From the NCBI RefSeq assembly GCF_040183065.1, contig NC_091119.1, positions 101,427,774 to 101,491,773 on the forward strand: DNA of 64,000 bases, given 5' to 3'. The DNA comes from Periplaneta americana (lineage: Eukaryota; Arthropoda; Insecta; Blattodea; Blattidae). The position numbers and the translations under genes are program-made. Shown in pieces: positions 11,006 to 22,246 of the stretch. The notes beneath the pieces were generated by a model that saw nothing but the letters and a program-made list of their open reading frames with translations, was not told the origin of the DNA and did no database searches. Numbering within the stretch: position 1 is the stretch's first letter; every line of letters starts with the position of its first letter.

Positions 11006-11206
11006 CTTCTGATTTAATGATAACAATTGGACTACTCCGCGAGACGGAATACCTTCGCATAATGTCTACAGCGCCGGGCTTTCAGCAGCAATATATAATT
11101 TCTATTTTTCGTAACGATTCTAATTTGAATATCTGGAGCTACTCCAACCGCCATCCAGTATCTCATTGCATCTGTACTAAGATAACTATAATACTTGCAT
11201 TAAATA

Positions 11207-12180
11207 CAGGGACATCACTTTATTTTTACCAACATTTTTAACATTAACCTGGCTATACTCGGAAACACTGTTGCCCCCTTCCATTACAGGAGTTTGATGT
11301 TACTAGTGCAATATGTGAACAAATCATTTTACTAGGTATAGGAGGAGAGAAAAGTAGTGTATCCATTTATGTTATAGGGAAATACAATATTACGATTTTC
11401 AGTTTGATCATCACTTTTACGGAATTTATCAAAATACAGTAGAGTAGTAGCATTTTTTTTTCAAAACTCAACTTTTCAGGTGGCTATGTTCGTTATGTAA
11501 TGTCTACTTTATTTAGCATAATTAATTATTGGTGTTAACATACAATATAGAGAGTGCATTTAAACTGGGGGGTCATAAGTAAAGGGCTGTAAGTGCACTT
11601 AAGTTACTTTTGAGAAAATGGGGTTTAAATATTTAAGCTTTCGTAAAATCGGTGAAATTTTTATTTAAATTTTAATGTGTGATGCGATTAAAATATCCCT
11701 TTGCCACTAACATTTTAGATACTTTTGCTTGCACTGCATGCACTTAACTCATGTTATTACAAATGTCACTAGCATTCCTTTGCTTCTAGCCACCTCAATT
11801 CAAAATAAGCTAATCTGAATTTTTAAACAAGTTGCTGAAAATGGTTGCCGTTCATTACAATGCAGGCTTCAATTCTTTACGCATATTATTAAAAACATTT
11901 TGAAGCATATTCTCTGAAATTGAATTTATCGTTTCTTAAATATAATTTTTAGTGCGATATTATTAATATAGGTTCTGTCTTCTATAGAAAACGCAACCAT
12001 ATTTATGAAACACACTATACACTGCAGTGTTTACTTCCCTGCTTGAAGACTTCGAATGCAACAGCGGCCGTAAGTTTGTGTGTCTGAGGGGAGAAGGACA
12101 TTAGTGAAGGGGTGGAAGTGAAGTACATTCAGAAATGCAGGTACAATAAAAATGCAAGTAAAAATAAAATGATGTCCCTG
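11207..12180. mobile_element. 974-bp non-autonomous DNA transposon, TA-flanked
   Basis: The left end CAGGGACATCACTTTATTTT is mirrored at the right end (12157-12180) with few differences over about 24 bases, and each end abuts TA (11205-11206 and 12181-12182). No transposase frame is present. The TA duplication suggests Tc1/mariner-type mobilisation, but CAG ends are unusual for that group, so the superfamily is uncertain. Confidence 0.6.
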
Positions 12181-12586
12181 TACATATTAAACAATAAACG
12201 CTATATTTCAAAAAATTGCACGTATCCACAAATTTAACGTTTTCGATATTTAGTCTAATATTTGAATGAATCGGTGCAACACTGCCCTAACTCACCATTT
12301 TGCGCAATTTCATTTATGTGCTGCTACGTTTTACCCTGATTGATACAAGATAATATGTGTTTTGAGTAGTTTCTGACTTCTGTTGGTAACTATTTAAAAG
12401 CTGGATTTCTTGCCGCTGCTCTGAGCAGCACTGCTCTCACTCATTTATAGTGCGCAACACAACTTCGGCATTCAGCGTAATGGACACACCGAGGACTGAC
12501 GTTCTTATGCTTCAGTTGTAAAGTCTCGTGGTGTAATTTGGAAATTATATTGATATAGATCCTGATCATAACCCAGATACAGACGA

Positions 12587-12963
12587 TGCTTTTCTTTTTT
12601 TTTAGTATGTTATTTTACGACGCTTTATCAACATTTTAGGTTATTTAGCGTCTGAATGAGATAAAGGTGATAGTGCCGGTGAAATGAGTCTTGGGTGCAG
12701 CACCGAAAGTTATCCAGAATTTTCTCATATTGGGTTGATGGAAAATCCCAGAAAACCCCGAAAACAGGTAACTTAGTTCAACCGGGAATCGAACTCGGGC
12801 CACCTGGTTTGACGGCCAGACATGCCCAGAATTTGCTCATATTGGGTTGATGGAAAACCCCGAAAAAAAACTGAAAACAGGTAACTTAGTTCAACCGGGA
12901 ATCGAACTCGGGCCACCTGGTTTGACGGCCAGACATGCTAACCGCTACTCCACAGGTGTGGAC
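12587..12963 (-). mobile_element. SINE family A copy with internal tandem duplication
   Basis: Same head, B box and tail as the copy at 7630-7896, but a 122-bp block containing the B box is repeated (12714-12835, then 12836-12957). The result is one A box followed by two B boxes on the minus strand. CAGACGA flanks both ends (12580-12586, 12964-12970), a short probable target duplication. Confidence 0.75.
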
Positions 12964-13120
12964 CAGACGACCCGACAGACAGCGATCGAAAGGTATGTTT
13001 TAATCATTATGTGATTAGGAGCACCGTGTTTTGTGCAACATGGAATGTGAGTGCATAAAGTAGAAACACATAGGCCTACTTTCTTTCAGTTTTCAGGATT
13101 AACTCTTTCACGAGGAGTTG

Positions 13121-13126
<6 letters not shown>

Positions 13127-13157
<31 letters not shown>
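13127..13157. repeat. (GA)n microsatellite
   Basis: About 15 uninterrupted GA units, followed by a shorter imperfect GA run to about 13180. It lies in otherwise featureless DNA between the SINE and 13640. Confidence 0.9.
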
Positions 13158-13160
<3 letters not shown>

Positions 13161-13639
13161 GATGGAGAGAAAGAGAGAGAGAAATGTAGATCATAATAAT
13201 AATGAAATCTCAAAGTGAATTTAGACCTGGAACATAAGAGAGCTCTTAACGGAAATGTGATTCCAGGAAAATAACTTTGGCCAAAATGTGATTGTCAAAA
13301 CCAGTACAGGAATACGTTAAATCAAAGGCTGAATTCTTTTTGGGATATGAGAAGCCATCTTGGCCAGAACACATACTTGTTTCAGGCAATAAAAATGTAA
13401 GCAATAAAAATCGTAAGTAAACATTGTTGAGACATACATGTAGGCCTTGTTCTAATACTGTGGTCTTAGAAATTATATGACTATTCTATTATTTTTGTAT
13501 CTTCCAATACAGGTACGTGAAGAAAAGAAAATCGCAATGAATTGTGTTATTTATGTATACGGTGAAAGTAAATGGAGTTGAAACAAACGTATGCAAGCAC
13601 ATGTTCGCTTCTTCATAGATTACATCCCAGCTCTACCAG

Positions 13640-14110
13640 AATAAAGACTATCTAGAAGCAGATTAAGATGGCAGCACAGCTTCGTATAGTGACCAACGAG
13701 GCAAGCACAACAAGAGGTACAAGAAAAATTGAACAGAATCTGTAGAAACTTTGATAGATCATCTACCGTAAATATCAAAGCCACTATAGTAGGCAACAAA
13801 TTTCACATATCGTTTATTTAGATTGTAATCTTACCATTAACCCTCTCTTATTGGGGCACTATCATAAGTGGTGTGAAGAAAAGAGAAACCACAAGTGAGT
13901 TCCGACAACTTCCGGCAAATTTTTTGCGAAAATTTTAATGTTGGATTCAAGTTATCAAAGTCACATACATGTGCCACTTGTAATAGATTCAATATTTAAG
14001 TAGACCTGCAAGGAGTAACTCGGAGATGGATCAGTTCTATCTGCACTTTGAACACAAAGAAAAGTATCTCTACAAAAGACAGCTACAGCCCGAAACAAAA
14101 TTAAGAAACT
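13640..14110 (+). pseudogene. possible DUF7869-type protein N-terminal relic
   Basis: Around 13935-14000 the plus strand reads FNVGFKLSKSHTCATCNRFN, which fits the 'F-n-x-x-F-x-x-xK-x-DtC-x-xCd' segment that precedes the SD-GGQN domain in multicopy insect proteins. A hydrophilic stretch with HFEHKEKYLYKRQ follows. The frame is interrupted. It may be a partner of the relic at 1180-1800, although the strands are opposite and the copies are far apart. Confidence 0.3.
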
Positions 14111-14599
14111 ATTTCAAGAAGCTCTGCATAACTGAAAAATATCAAGTAATGAAGTGATATGATTCCATTAATTTGTAACACTCAATGCAAATATTGCATA
14201 ATATTTTGTTTGAAAATAAAAGAATCTGCATAAGCGCTTCAACCAAATATCAAACCTCAACGTTTCTATAAGATCACAAGTCTTCTATAAATACTTCTTT
14301 TTACTCCCTGACAGATTATGGTTCAAATGTAATAGTGGTAGTGACGTAGGTAGTAGCGACAGTAGTAGCAATATCGGACTTCATTTATTACAGCGACACT
14401 TCTCTATTGCAGAGGCTATTCAGTGTCCAAATTCAATGTGTAAGTCCAAAGCACTCCAACAGGTACAGATTTCTTTCACGTGTCTGAAATCTTCTGCACG
14501 GACGTCCCAGTCTTACTTCCCTCAGCGAGGAAACCATGCTACAGGCTTCATCTACATCGCTCGGATCTGCATATTTTTAGACAAAATAGTTAACATGAC

Positions 14600-15313
14600 T
14601 AGTGAAAAGGCATTGGTCAACCAATACCATGACTTACGATTGAAAACAGAACTTTCAATCAAATACATAGCACAAGAAAATGGATATAACCCCAAAATAA
14701 TAGACAACATAATACGTAAGACAAAACAAAACCACAAAAACAGAAGAATACAACACAAACACAAGAACATAAAAAATACATCACACTAACATACGAAAAC
14801 AAAAACACACATAAAATTGCAACTTCATTCAAGAAATTAAACTACAACATCGCATATAGAACAAACAACACTCTACAAAAACATCTCAACACACAAACAA
14901 ACAAATACAACCACACAGGCGTATACAAACTCAAATGTAACACCTGCAACAACTTTTACATAGGACAAACAGGCAGATCATTTCAAACACGTTACAAAGA
15001 ACACATCACAGCCATAACAAAATTACAAAACACCTCCACATATGCAGAACACATCACAAATGCCAACCACACCTACAGAGACATCAACACAGATATAGAA
15101 ATACTGCACATCCAACCAAAAAGCCAGAAACTCAACACACTAGAACAATATGAAATATACAGGCACACGAAAACACACCCCAACGATATTCTCAACACAC
15201 AACTCAATTTCAAAACACATACACTCTTTGACCATACACTACGAACACACCTACACAGGAAACAAGAGGTGCCAAGACCAACAACGACCAGTTCCAAAGA
15301 TGACCGAAAATAG
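14600..15313 (+). pseudogene. Penelope-like element 1: RT C terminus and GIY-YIG endonuclease
   Basis: The first frame (to about 14768) ends with LSIKYIAQENGYNPKIID, the linker after the Penelope reverse transcriptase. After a frameshift in an A-run the second frame runs to a TAG at 15311-15313 and carries the endonuclease: GVYKLKCNTCNNFYIGQTGR, then TRYKEH and, further on, LNTLEQYEIY with the catalytic Glu region. The paired Cys before YIG is a hallmark of Penelope endonucleases. It has no early Met because it is the downstream part of a fused RT-EN protein. The element is 5'-truncated near 14600. A mutated hammerhead ribozyme overlaps the stop codon. Confidence 0.8.
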
Positions 15314-15329
15314 GTCGAAACATGTTAAC
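15291..15329 (+). ncRNA. hammerhead ribozyme remnant of Penelope-like element 1
   Basis: Aligned to the intact fold at 16332-16376: stem I GTT (15291-15293) pairs with AAC (15327-15329); core 15294-15300 reads CCAAAGA where CUGANGA is required; one extra T; stem II GACC/GGTC (15302-15305, 15313-15316); GAAA 15317-15320; stem III strand CATG; then U-U before the predicted cleavage. Core positions 4 and 5 have each changed by a transition (U to C, G to A), and the latter should abolish cleavage. All stems are otherwise preserved. Confidence 0.6.
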
Positions 15330-15349
15330 AAGGTACGTTAATAATATTT

Positions 15350-15660
15350 AACACAAAAAAGTTCTTATCATACATATTAAAAAAAATGTTCAGATAATTG
15401 TTGTTAATAGATTTTTTTTTATAAGTTTAATGATTTATGTAGACCTTGTATGCTAGGCACACTAAACTACATTATTAGTGTTGGAATTTCCAACATACAG
15501 AGGCAATAACTTGAACATGTTGTTGAGGATATTTTTACACGATGCCAGGTAAACCTCCATAACAGAGTCATCACTTCACTTTGAGATTGTATTGTAAGTT
15601 AAGGTCCATTGGGATACAAGTTTTCTGTTCAGAAAATCAATCAGCAGTTTACCTGGTAAC
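15350..15660. other. spacer between two Penelope copies
   Basis: No recognised gene. A 10-bp inverted pair CCAGGTAAAC / GTTTACCTGG lies near 15545 and 15648. Confidence 0.35.
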
Positions 15661-15668
15661 TGCATACC

Positions 15669-16471
15669 CTAACATAATAGACACATTAATAAAAAAAGGC
15701 AAAACAAAAACAGAACAAACCAACACAAACACCGCGTGAGAATAAATACATAACATTAACATATCACAATACCAATGCTCACAAAATTGCAACTTCATTC
15801 AGAAAACTAAAATACAAAATAGCATACAAAACAAATAACACAACACAGAAATATCTAAATAATCACATTAAACATTCAAATAAATATAATTCGACTGGAG
15901 TTTACAAACTAAAATGCAATAGTTGCCCACATTTTTACATAGGACAGACAGGAAGATCCTTTCACACAAGATATAATGAACATATTAAAGCTATGACCAA
16001 ACCCTACATCACATCAAATTATGCAGACCACATTATCAACAATACCGTAATCATGACTACAATAATATAGAAACAGATATGGAAATTTTACACATCACAC
16101 CAAAAAGTTCACAGTTAAACACCTTAGAACAATACGAAATATATAAACATACAATAACATACCCACAACATACACTTAATACACAATTACAGTTCAATAG
16201 CCACACATTATTCGAAGTCATGATACGTCATAACACACAAACAACCAGCCCCCACCATAAGAACAACACACCCCCACCCCTACAATCGACAAATGCACAT
16301 CGCAGAATTCAAGATCACCAGTAGTTCAAGAGACACTGATGAAGATGTAACATCACGTCGAAACGGACCGTCTGTCCAAGGTATATACCTTTTTTAAAAT
16401 TTTAACGCTTTTTAACGTGTGACTAAACAATTTAATGTTTTTAACAAAGTGTTAACGTAAACTTTAATCAA
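15669..16471 (+). mobile_element. Penelope-like element 2 (5'-truncated), 8-bp target duplication
   Basis: The same subfamily as element 1: STGVYKLKCNSCPHFYIGQT, then TRYNEHIKAMTK, a frameshift near 16040, and TDMEILHITPKSSQLNTLEQ to a TAG at 16322-16324. TGCATACC flanks it at 15661-15668 and 16472-16479. After the stop come an apparently intact hammerhead fold and an AT-rich 3' tail ending GTGTTAACGTAAACTTTAATC, which is related to the fragment at 56180-56264 and so marks the family's true 3' end. Confidence 0.8.
16332..16376 (+). ncRNA. hammerhead ribozyme (type I), apparently intact
   Basis: All conserved parts are present in order: stem I GACA (16332-16335) with TGTC (16373-16376); core CUGAUGA (16336-16342); one unpaired A; stem II GATGT (16344-16348) with ACGTC (16355-16359) and a 6-nt loop; GAAA (16360-16363); a very short stem III CGG-A-CCG (16364-16370); U at 16371 and C at 16372, with cleavage predicted after 16372. 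Penelope-like retroelements are known to carry hammerheads. The weak, self-complementary stem III suggests activity as a dimer, as in other short-stem III hammerheads (inference). Confidence 0.75.
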
Positions 16472-17154
16472 TGCATACCTACTACTTTACAGCATCGAGA
16501 CAGCTGCTCGTGCAAAAGGAATCACTTAGTAAAATAATGCATACCGGTAATAAAATATGTATAACAAATCCCATAACAGATAAAAAAAAAACCGATATAC
16601 GATACAAACTCTCGTAGCATGTGCTAGAATTGATCATTTAGTCACAGAAGAAAATCTCGATCATTTCAGTCTGACTATCCCCTGAGAAAAACTGCATCAC
16701 CTCAATGGGCAAACAACTATAGAAGAAGAGTAATCCAGAATTCTGACCATTCTAACCATAGATACGTAGAGGACACTGTGTAATCAACTAATATGTTGGT
16801 AACAGGCACCTACAGGTAATGGCGAAGCTTAAAGGATATCTGATAGTCTCTGGTTATACAAACTAAATACGTATAAGGATAACTTATGCAGAGTAAGTCA
16901 ATGTGATGTTCAGTGGTGTGCGGTGACCATTCAGACAGCCAAAGCAATGAATATTATAATTGTTAGGTAAACAATAGTAAATCAAGGGGCTTGCCTTGAT
17001 AAAATCACAACTGATAATAATTTAAAAGAACATATATTAAAATAATTAGACCTAATATCAATTTAAATTTCTTAAAGCTACCATTAAACAACATTTAATA
17101 TAAAATAACAAGCTTCTGGCTTTAAACTCACCCTTGGCACTTCTCACAGCAAGA

Positions 17155-19230
17155 TCAACGGAAATGAAATTCAATCCTTCTCTCCTGGGAAGCAAATTTG
17201 GTAACCACCTCATCAAAGAACTCTTTCTTCTTCCTGAGTTCTCCTAGCAGGCGTGCTTCAATTGAAATAATTCCAAGATGAGATAGTCTCTCTTCTCCAG
17301 TAGAATTTCGAGAGTAGCTTTTGATTCTCTTCAGCGTTGAAAACGACCTTTCTACTGAAGACGTACTCACAGGAATTGTACACAGTAATGTCACTAACAC
17401 ATTAAACTGCTGAAAACTTTTTTTCAGCATTGAATTAGTACTCAATAGTTTTGCAAGTTCACTCACGGTTTTATTTCTAAACTCTTCACTGCTGTACACT
17501 ACAATCAGCTCATTTTTCAATCGAATGATGTCGAAAAATTTTCCATAAGTATCTATGAGACTCTGAAAGCAACTTTCTGCGAATTGGTTAGAATATTTTT
17601 CATAGTTTTGAGGCGACAATAAATTTCAGTTTAGAATAATCTTGAAATCTTAAATCCAAGTGGTTATCAATATTATCTAACACTTCGCAATAGATGCGTT
17701 TATAGTTGATATTTTTTCTCTTCGAAGGCTCACCTACTTTAGACACAGTTTCTTGGAAAACTCCTTCATAATCATCACGTAATGCGGCTATGGAACGGCA
17801 AGTTTCTTGTATTTTCCGTTAACAGTACAGAATATAATTTGCTTGGTTCTGTAGGATGTTGTACAACACATCGGTGAAGGTAAATATTTTGTCAAACGTA
17901 TTTAAGAGAAAAACAAATTTGAAATCTTCCAAAAGTGTCAAGAAACCATTAATTGGTGCTAAAATATCTGACTCAATTTCTTGAGGGTGTTCTAGCATAG
18001 CACAAAACACATTACAAAGTTGAATTCTGTTCCTGCACACAGTATTTACCAGTCTTGATGAATAATTCCATCGCGTTGGACAGACATGTGGAAGACGACG
18101 TTGCAAAAATTGATCCAAAAGTTAGCACGTTTCAGCGATCTTGAAAAAAAAGCTGCAAGTCCATTAAGCGTACTAAAAAATATTTTACACTCAGGTATTT
18201 GGCTGGTGCTTTGAGACAAAACGAGGTTCAGTACATGGGCATAACAGTGAAAAAATATGGCTTCTGGATGTGTGACTTTGATTAATGCTTGTACTCCATT
18301 CAAATTTCCCGCCATCGTCTCTGCACCGTCATACGTTTGTGCAATCAATTTTTCATTACATCCGAATTCTGATAAGAAGTGCCGGATAAGTTCTGCAATA
18401 GCTTGGGCATGTTTGTCACTACTTATATCACAGAACTCCAAGAATCTTTCCTTTATCTCTCCTTCATGTACATAACGCAGGACAATAGAAAACTGTGCTT
18501 TATTTGCCACATCTGAAGTTTCGTCAACCATGACGGCTACAAAAGGAACATCAGTAATTTCCTGCTTTATAGCTGATAAAACGATTGAACCTACAGTTTG
18601 GATTAGGTCATTTTGGATTCGATTCGAAATCCCTTTAAACACAGTAGAAGTTTCTAAATGCTCCGCTAAAAGAGGATCATATTCTGCAGTGTACTTCAGC
18701 AATTCCACATAATTGCCCCAATTAACAGAGTTTTCTGTTTCATCATGGCCTCGAAAGGCCAACTCTTGTTTTCCCAGAAAACACACTGCATTAATGAGCC
18801 TTTTAAGGATGTCCCTGTTGCGCTTTACCTTTTGATTATGTAGAGATATTTCATTTTTAAGTTGGTGATCAAGTGCAGTTTCTATTCTATTTTCTCCAAA
18901 AGCAGCTATAGCTTCAGACGATCGTAGGTGGTTAACAGACAGCCCGTGCTCGGCTATAGATTTTACTAAATTTCCCAGTTTTGGTCCAACTAGTATTTCT
19001 ATCCTTTCCAAACAACAGACAGTACCAGCAAAACACTGCATTTAGCTCAGCGCTACCGGCTAACCAGTCACATTTGCTATACCAATTAGACTGAAAATGT
19101 CTGTTAAATTTACTGGTCTTTTGAACCAAGTTCGGTAGTTCTGGTGTTGGCCGTCCATTTTTAATTATCTCATTTTTTTCTTGGAAAGAATGAGCGGAAA
19201 AGGGCTTCAACACAAGCTCTTTTATAATAC
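17155..19230 (-). pseudogene. hAT transposase (ZMYM1-like, DUF4371 group)
   Basis: Domains in order: a TTF-type zinc finger (W...C..LNAVFCWYCLLFG, about 19080-19010), a DUF4371-like segment, the first catalytic Asp in VAVMVDETSD (near 18530), the second in QTYDGAETMAG (near 18320), HCYAHVLNLVLSQ (near 18210), and the C-terminal dimerisation motif VERSFSTLKRIKSYSR (near 17340-17300) with the catalytic Glu. The protein would be about 690 residues, usual for the family. Frameshifts near 18990, 18090 and 17620 and a stop near 17818 disable it, although the catalytic residues remain. Transposases of this kind cut and paste the element by double-strand excision. Confidence 0.88.
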
Positions 19231-19490
19231 ATGTAGATATTGTTCTATATAATATAATGTATTGTATTATTAGTTACTACCTGGTACCTTCACGAACTAA
19301 AATATTTTCACACACATTCGACAAACATGTACACTGAAGAAAACATAACTGTTACTGATCACATGTGATTCGAAATTACGGAGAATGCTTCTGAGCGCGA
19401 CGGTCTGAACAACACTACAAAAAAAAAAAAAAAAAATAGGGGCGAAGTGTGGCATCTTACTGCTCTAAAAGAAAGCAACACACAGGTATA

Positions 19491-19697
19491 GTCGGTGACT
19501 CAGGATAAGACGAGCGCAGAAGGGAAGAGAAGAAAGGGTGGTAAACAGATATCATTACAACAGTGCAATACTTGTACTACTAGTAGACGGAAATAATGTT
19601 TCCACTCACTAGTAGTACAAGTATCGCACTGTTGTAATGTAATCTATTGTCCACTCTTTCCCCTCACTCCGTGCTCGTCTTCTTCTGAGTCACCGAC
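19491..19697. repeat. 207-bp inverted repeat in the hAT 5' leader
   Basis: GTCGGTGACTCAG at 19491 pairs with CTGAGTCACCGAC ending at 19697, and pairing continues with interruptions to the TACTACTAGT / ACTAGTAGTA centre (about 19576 and 19607). It lies between the hAT 5' end and the transposase start. The RNA would form one long hairpin. Confidence 0.75.
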
Positions 19698-20189
19698 AGT
19701 ACTCGTCTCCATGCTCTTGCAGGCATTCTCTTAGTTGACACGCGTAAGTGACGTCACAACCCATGCTAACTTCTGATTGTGGGGTGCAGACGCACATAGC
19801 CCGTGGCCTTCATCAGAGGTGCGCGCGCAATTCCTTCGCTGTTCAGCCGAAGTAGAAGTGACAATGCTTCGTTTCGCTCACAATGCTCATACCAATAATG
19901 TAACGTATTAAGCTCTAAGTTCTATATGTTCTGAAGAAATCTGAGGATTTTATACAGATATTATTGAATAATCGTGTAATTATAATGACATAATATATTG
20001 TTACCGAAGCAGTGCTTCAGTAGCTTACCCTGAATGCACGCCACTGGTGATGTTCCTGATTTCAATAATTATACGAAATCTATTGAGTGCATTTGTTATG
20101 ATTATGACATATTTACTGTTTTAAACAGTAAATTCACAGTTTCATCCCCCACGTTGGATTGACTGTCATTCTTCAGAACAGCTACGAAA

Positions 20190-21051
20190 ATGGCGACCAG
20201 TGGGAAACATGCAGCATTCTGTGTTCATGATTTTCGTGTAAATAAGTTTGTCGTGAGTGTTCAACAGCATTTTCAGAGAAAATTTTGGACAGACCTACTC
20301 AGTGGTGTCAATTCGTAAGTGGTATGTACAATTTCAAGACAAAGGCTGCATCTGAAAGCAAAACGTCGACACGGGAAGAAGGAGTGGAGCATGTCCACAC
20401 AAGTATCATAAGAAGCTCTCAGAAATTCACCTACCAGGCAGGCCGAGGACTTGGCATCCTGCAGAAAACTACCGGTACATGGTGAGTCCTGTGGAAACGT
20501 TTGCAAATGAGGGCTTACCATTTGCAGTTGCTTCAAGTTCTGAAGAACACTAACTTTGGCTTGCGAGCATCTTTCTGACCTGATATTATCGGGATAATGG
20601 AAGAGAATGGTTTCCCTGAAAAGTTGGTCTTTTGTGACAAAGCAACATATCACATTTCAGGGAAAGTGGAAAGACATAACGTGAGGATGTAGGATGCTAA
20701 CAATCCCTACGAATTCTTGGAACACGAACACGATTCCTTCAAAAACTCCACGTTTTCTGTGCTATTTCCCATTAAAAGATTTATGGGCTCTGCTTCTTCA
20801 ATGTAACCACTGTGACAGAAACTATATATATCTTGATATATTGCCAACAATGACTCCTCCCTCAGCTGGAAAAAGACAGTCCTGACTTCCGTCATTCAAC
20901 AAGATGGTGCTTCTGCATTCTCCTGTTTTACCATGGCTCAGTTGTGGGATTAAAAACCGTTTAACTGACCTCGACACATTATAAAGAGTTTGGCAGGTAC
21001 AGATTTAATGTATGCCACGTTGCTCATGGAGCACACATTGAGCATTTGTAA
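20190..21051 (+). pseudogene. Tc1/mariner-superfamily transposase relic
   Basis: Starting at ATGGCGACCAGTGGG (20190), frames align in order with a well-represented arthropod transposase: VSVQQHFQRKFWTD, WYVQFQDKGC-like, LQLLQVL, a first catalytic region (LVFCDKATYHISGKVERHNV, where the family has FSDEATFH), NPYEFLEHEHDS, and the C-terminal HVAHGAHIEHL just before a TAA at 21051. About ten frameshifts and stops separate these blocks, and the second and third acidic residues are deleted or unreadable. The length fits a nearly full-length copy. Confidence 0.7.
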
Positions 21052-21254
21052 TGTGTCTGTAAAATACTTGGTGAGTTTTCCTTTCCTACCTGCATTATAA
21101 TAAACTTGAGTAATAAATTACTGAAATCAAAAACTCATTTTGACTTGCTCTGTACAAAGAGAAGTCAGAAAATAAGTTTTCCAACTCATGCACTTTTTTC
21201 ATACTTTATTTTTACTTAAATAAACCAAAGAAACATCCTTACTCATATTAGGGG

Positions 21255-21400
21255 AACAGAGAGGTAGAACTTAAACTGAGAAGAATTCAATCCGAAATCA
21301 GAATTCGAATCCAGTGTGGCTTAGTGGATAGCGTCAGCACATAGAGCTGAAAACCTGAGTTCGAGTCCCAGTGCCCGAGAGAATTTTTCTCCGTTCTACC
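21255..21400 (+). repeat. tRNA-like repeat, family D (plus orientation)
   Basis: The tRNA-like core 21312-21376 has an A box TGGCTTAGTGGATAGCG and a B box GAGTTCGAGTCCC, followed by AGAGAATTTTTCTCC. The flanking GAGGTAGAACTTAAACTGAG is shared, inverted, with 23590-23630, so the repeat unit is longer than the tRNA part. Confidence 0.6.
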
Positions 21401-21790
21401 CATTCTTTATCATACCCTTACTTATGTTTATCGACATACTCAGATTACTCACTCTCTATGTTGAGGCACTTGTCTAGGATAGAACTCCACTTTTCAAAAC
21501 CCTGTCAGTAGAAGGTGGGAACCTTTTATGCAGCTATGTTTGCCTCATGCTTGACATCATTATGTCATTCAATTCGCTTGCCACGAAGATGTTCATTTTG
21601 GGAAAGAGATGAAAATCTGAAGATACCAGGAGCCTATTCCACAAAGGTATGGTATTGTACATTACAAATTACTGATGAAAAATGTTGTAAAGTATGGAGT
21701 TGTATCTTTCTGTTCCACGAAAGCATTATAGTGTGTTGTACATTACCAATGAATTGCTACTAGTGACATATCAATAAACATACGTCATAA

Positions 21791-22246
21791 TGCGTCATAA
21801 ACGAGAATGCGGATGCTTTAGCAAAGAAGGGCAGCACTGTTACTTACAAACCTGTTACTAAATCTACGTATTACTCTGTAAAAAGATTTATTAAATCTAC
21901 ATACTTAGATTTCAACAAACAAAATTTGATAACACAATCCCAAGGGAAAAAATGTAAACTCTCTGCATCAAAATCCACAGTTAATTCCCGATTTACCACG
22001 AAAATCGTCTGTAGCTGCATTTAGATTGGCAACAGGCCATGATTGTTTGGCCAAACACCTGCATAGAATTGGAATACATCAGTCCCCTAACTGTCCATTG
22101 TGCAACTCAAACCAAGAAATGGATTCGGAACACCTCAAAATCTGTGCTTCAGTGGCTGGTCATGATAATATCTTTGAAAAATATTGGAGTGCAAGAGGTC
22201 AAATGACTTTATTGTCAAGCGCCTGGCATTAGAAAACAACAACAAC
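21791..22246 (+). mobile_element. 5'-truncated RNase H-type LINE, 13-bp target duplication
   Basis: The insert carries the end of the RNase H domain (NENADALAKKGS) and the C-terminal zinc-knuckle-like segment FRLATGHDCLAKHLHRIG, with CPLC and SEHLKIC, characteristic of I/LOA/R1-like LINE polyproteins. The stop TAG at 22230-22232 is followed within four bases by (AAC)n. ACATACGTCATAA is duplicated at 21778-21790 and 22247-22259. One frameshift lies near 21957. The target duplication and simple-repeat tail mark a clean target-primed insertion. Confidence 0.88.

Larger units (their letters stand above)
16911..20046 (-). mobile_element. near-complete hAT transposon, 3136 bp, 8-bp target duplication
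   Basis: Both ends read CAGTGG(T/C)GTGC inward (16911 onward, and the complement of 20041-20046 and adjoining bases), and GTGATGTT is duplicated exactly at 16903-16910 and 20047-20054. These are defining features of hAT elements. The transposase reads on the minus strand (see 17155-19230). A long inverted repeat lies in the 5' leader (19491-19697). Boundaries at both ends are complete, so only the reading frame has decayed. Confidence 0.92.
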
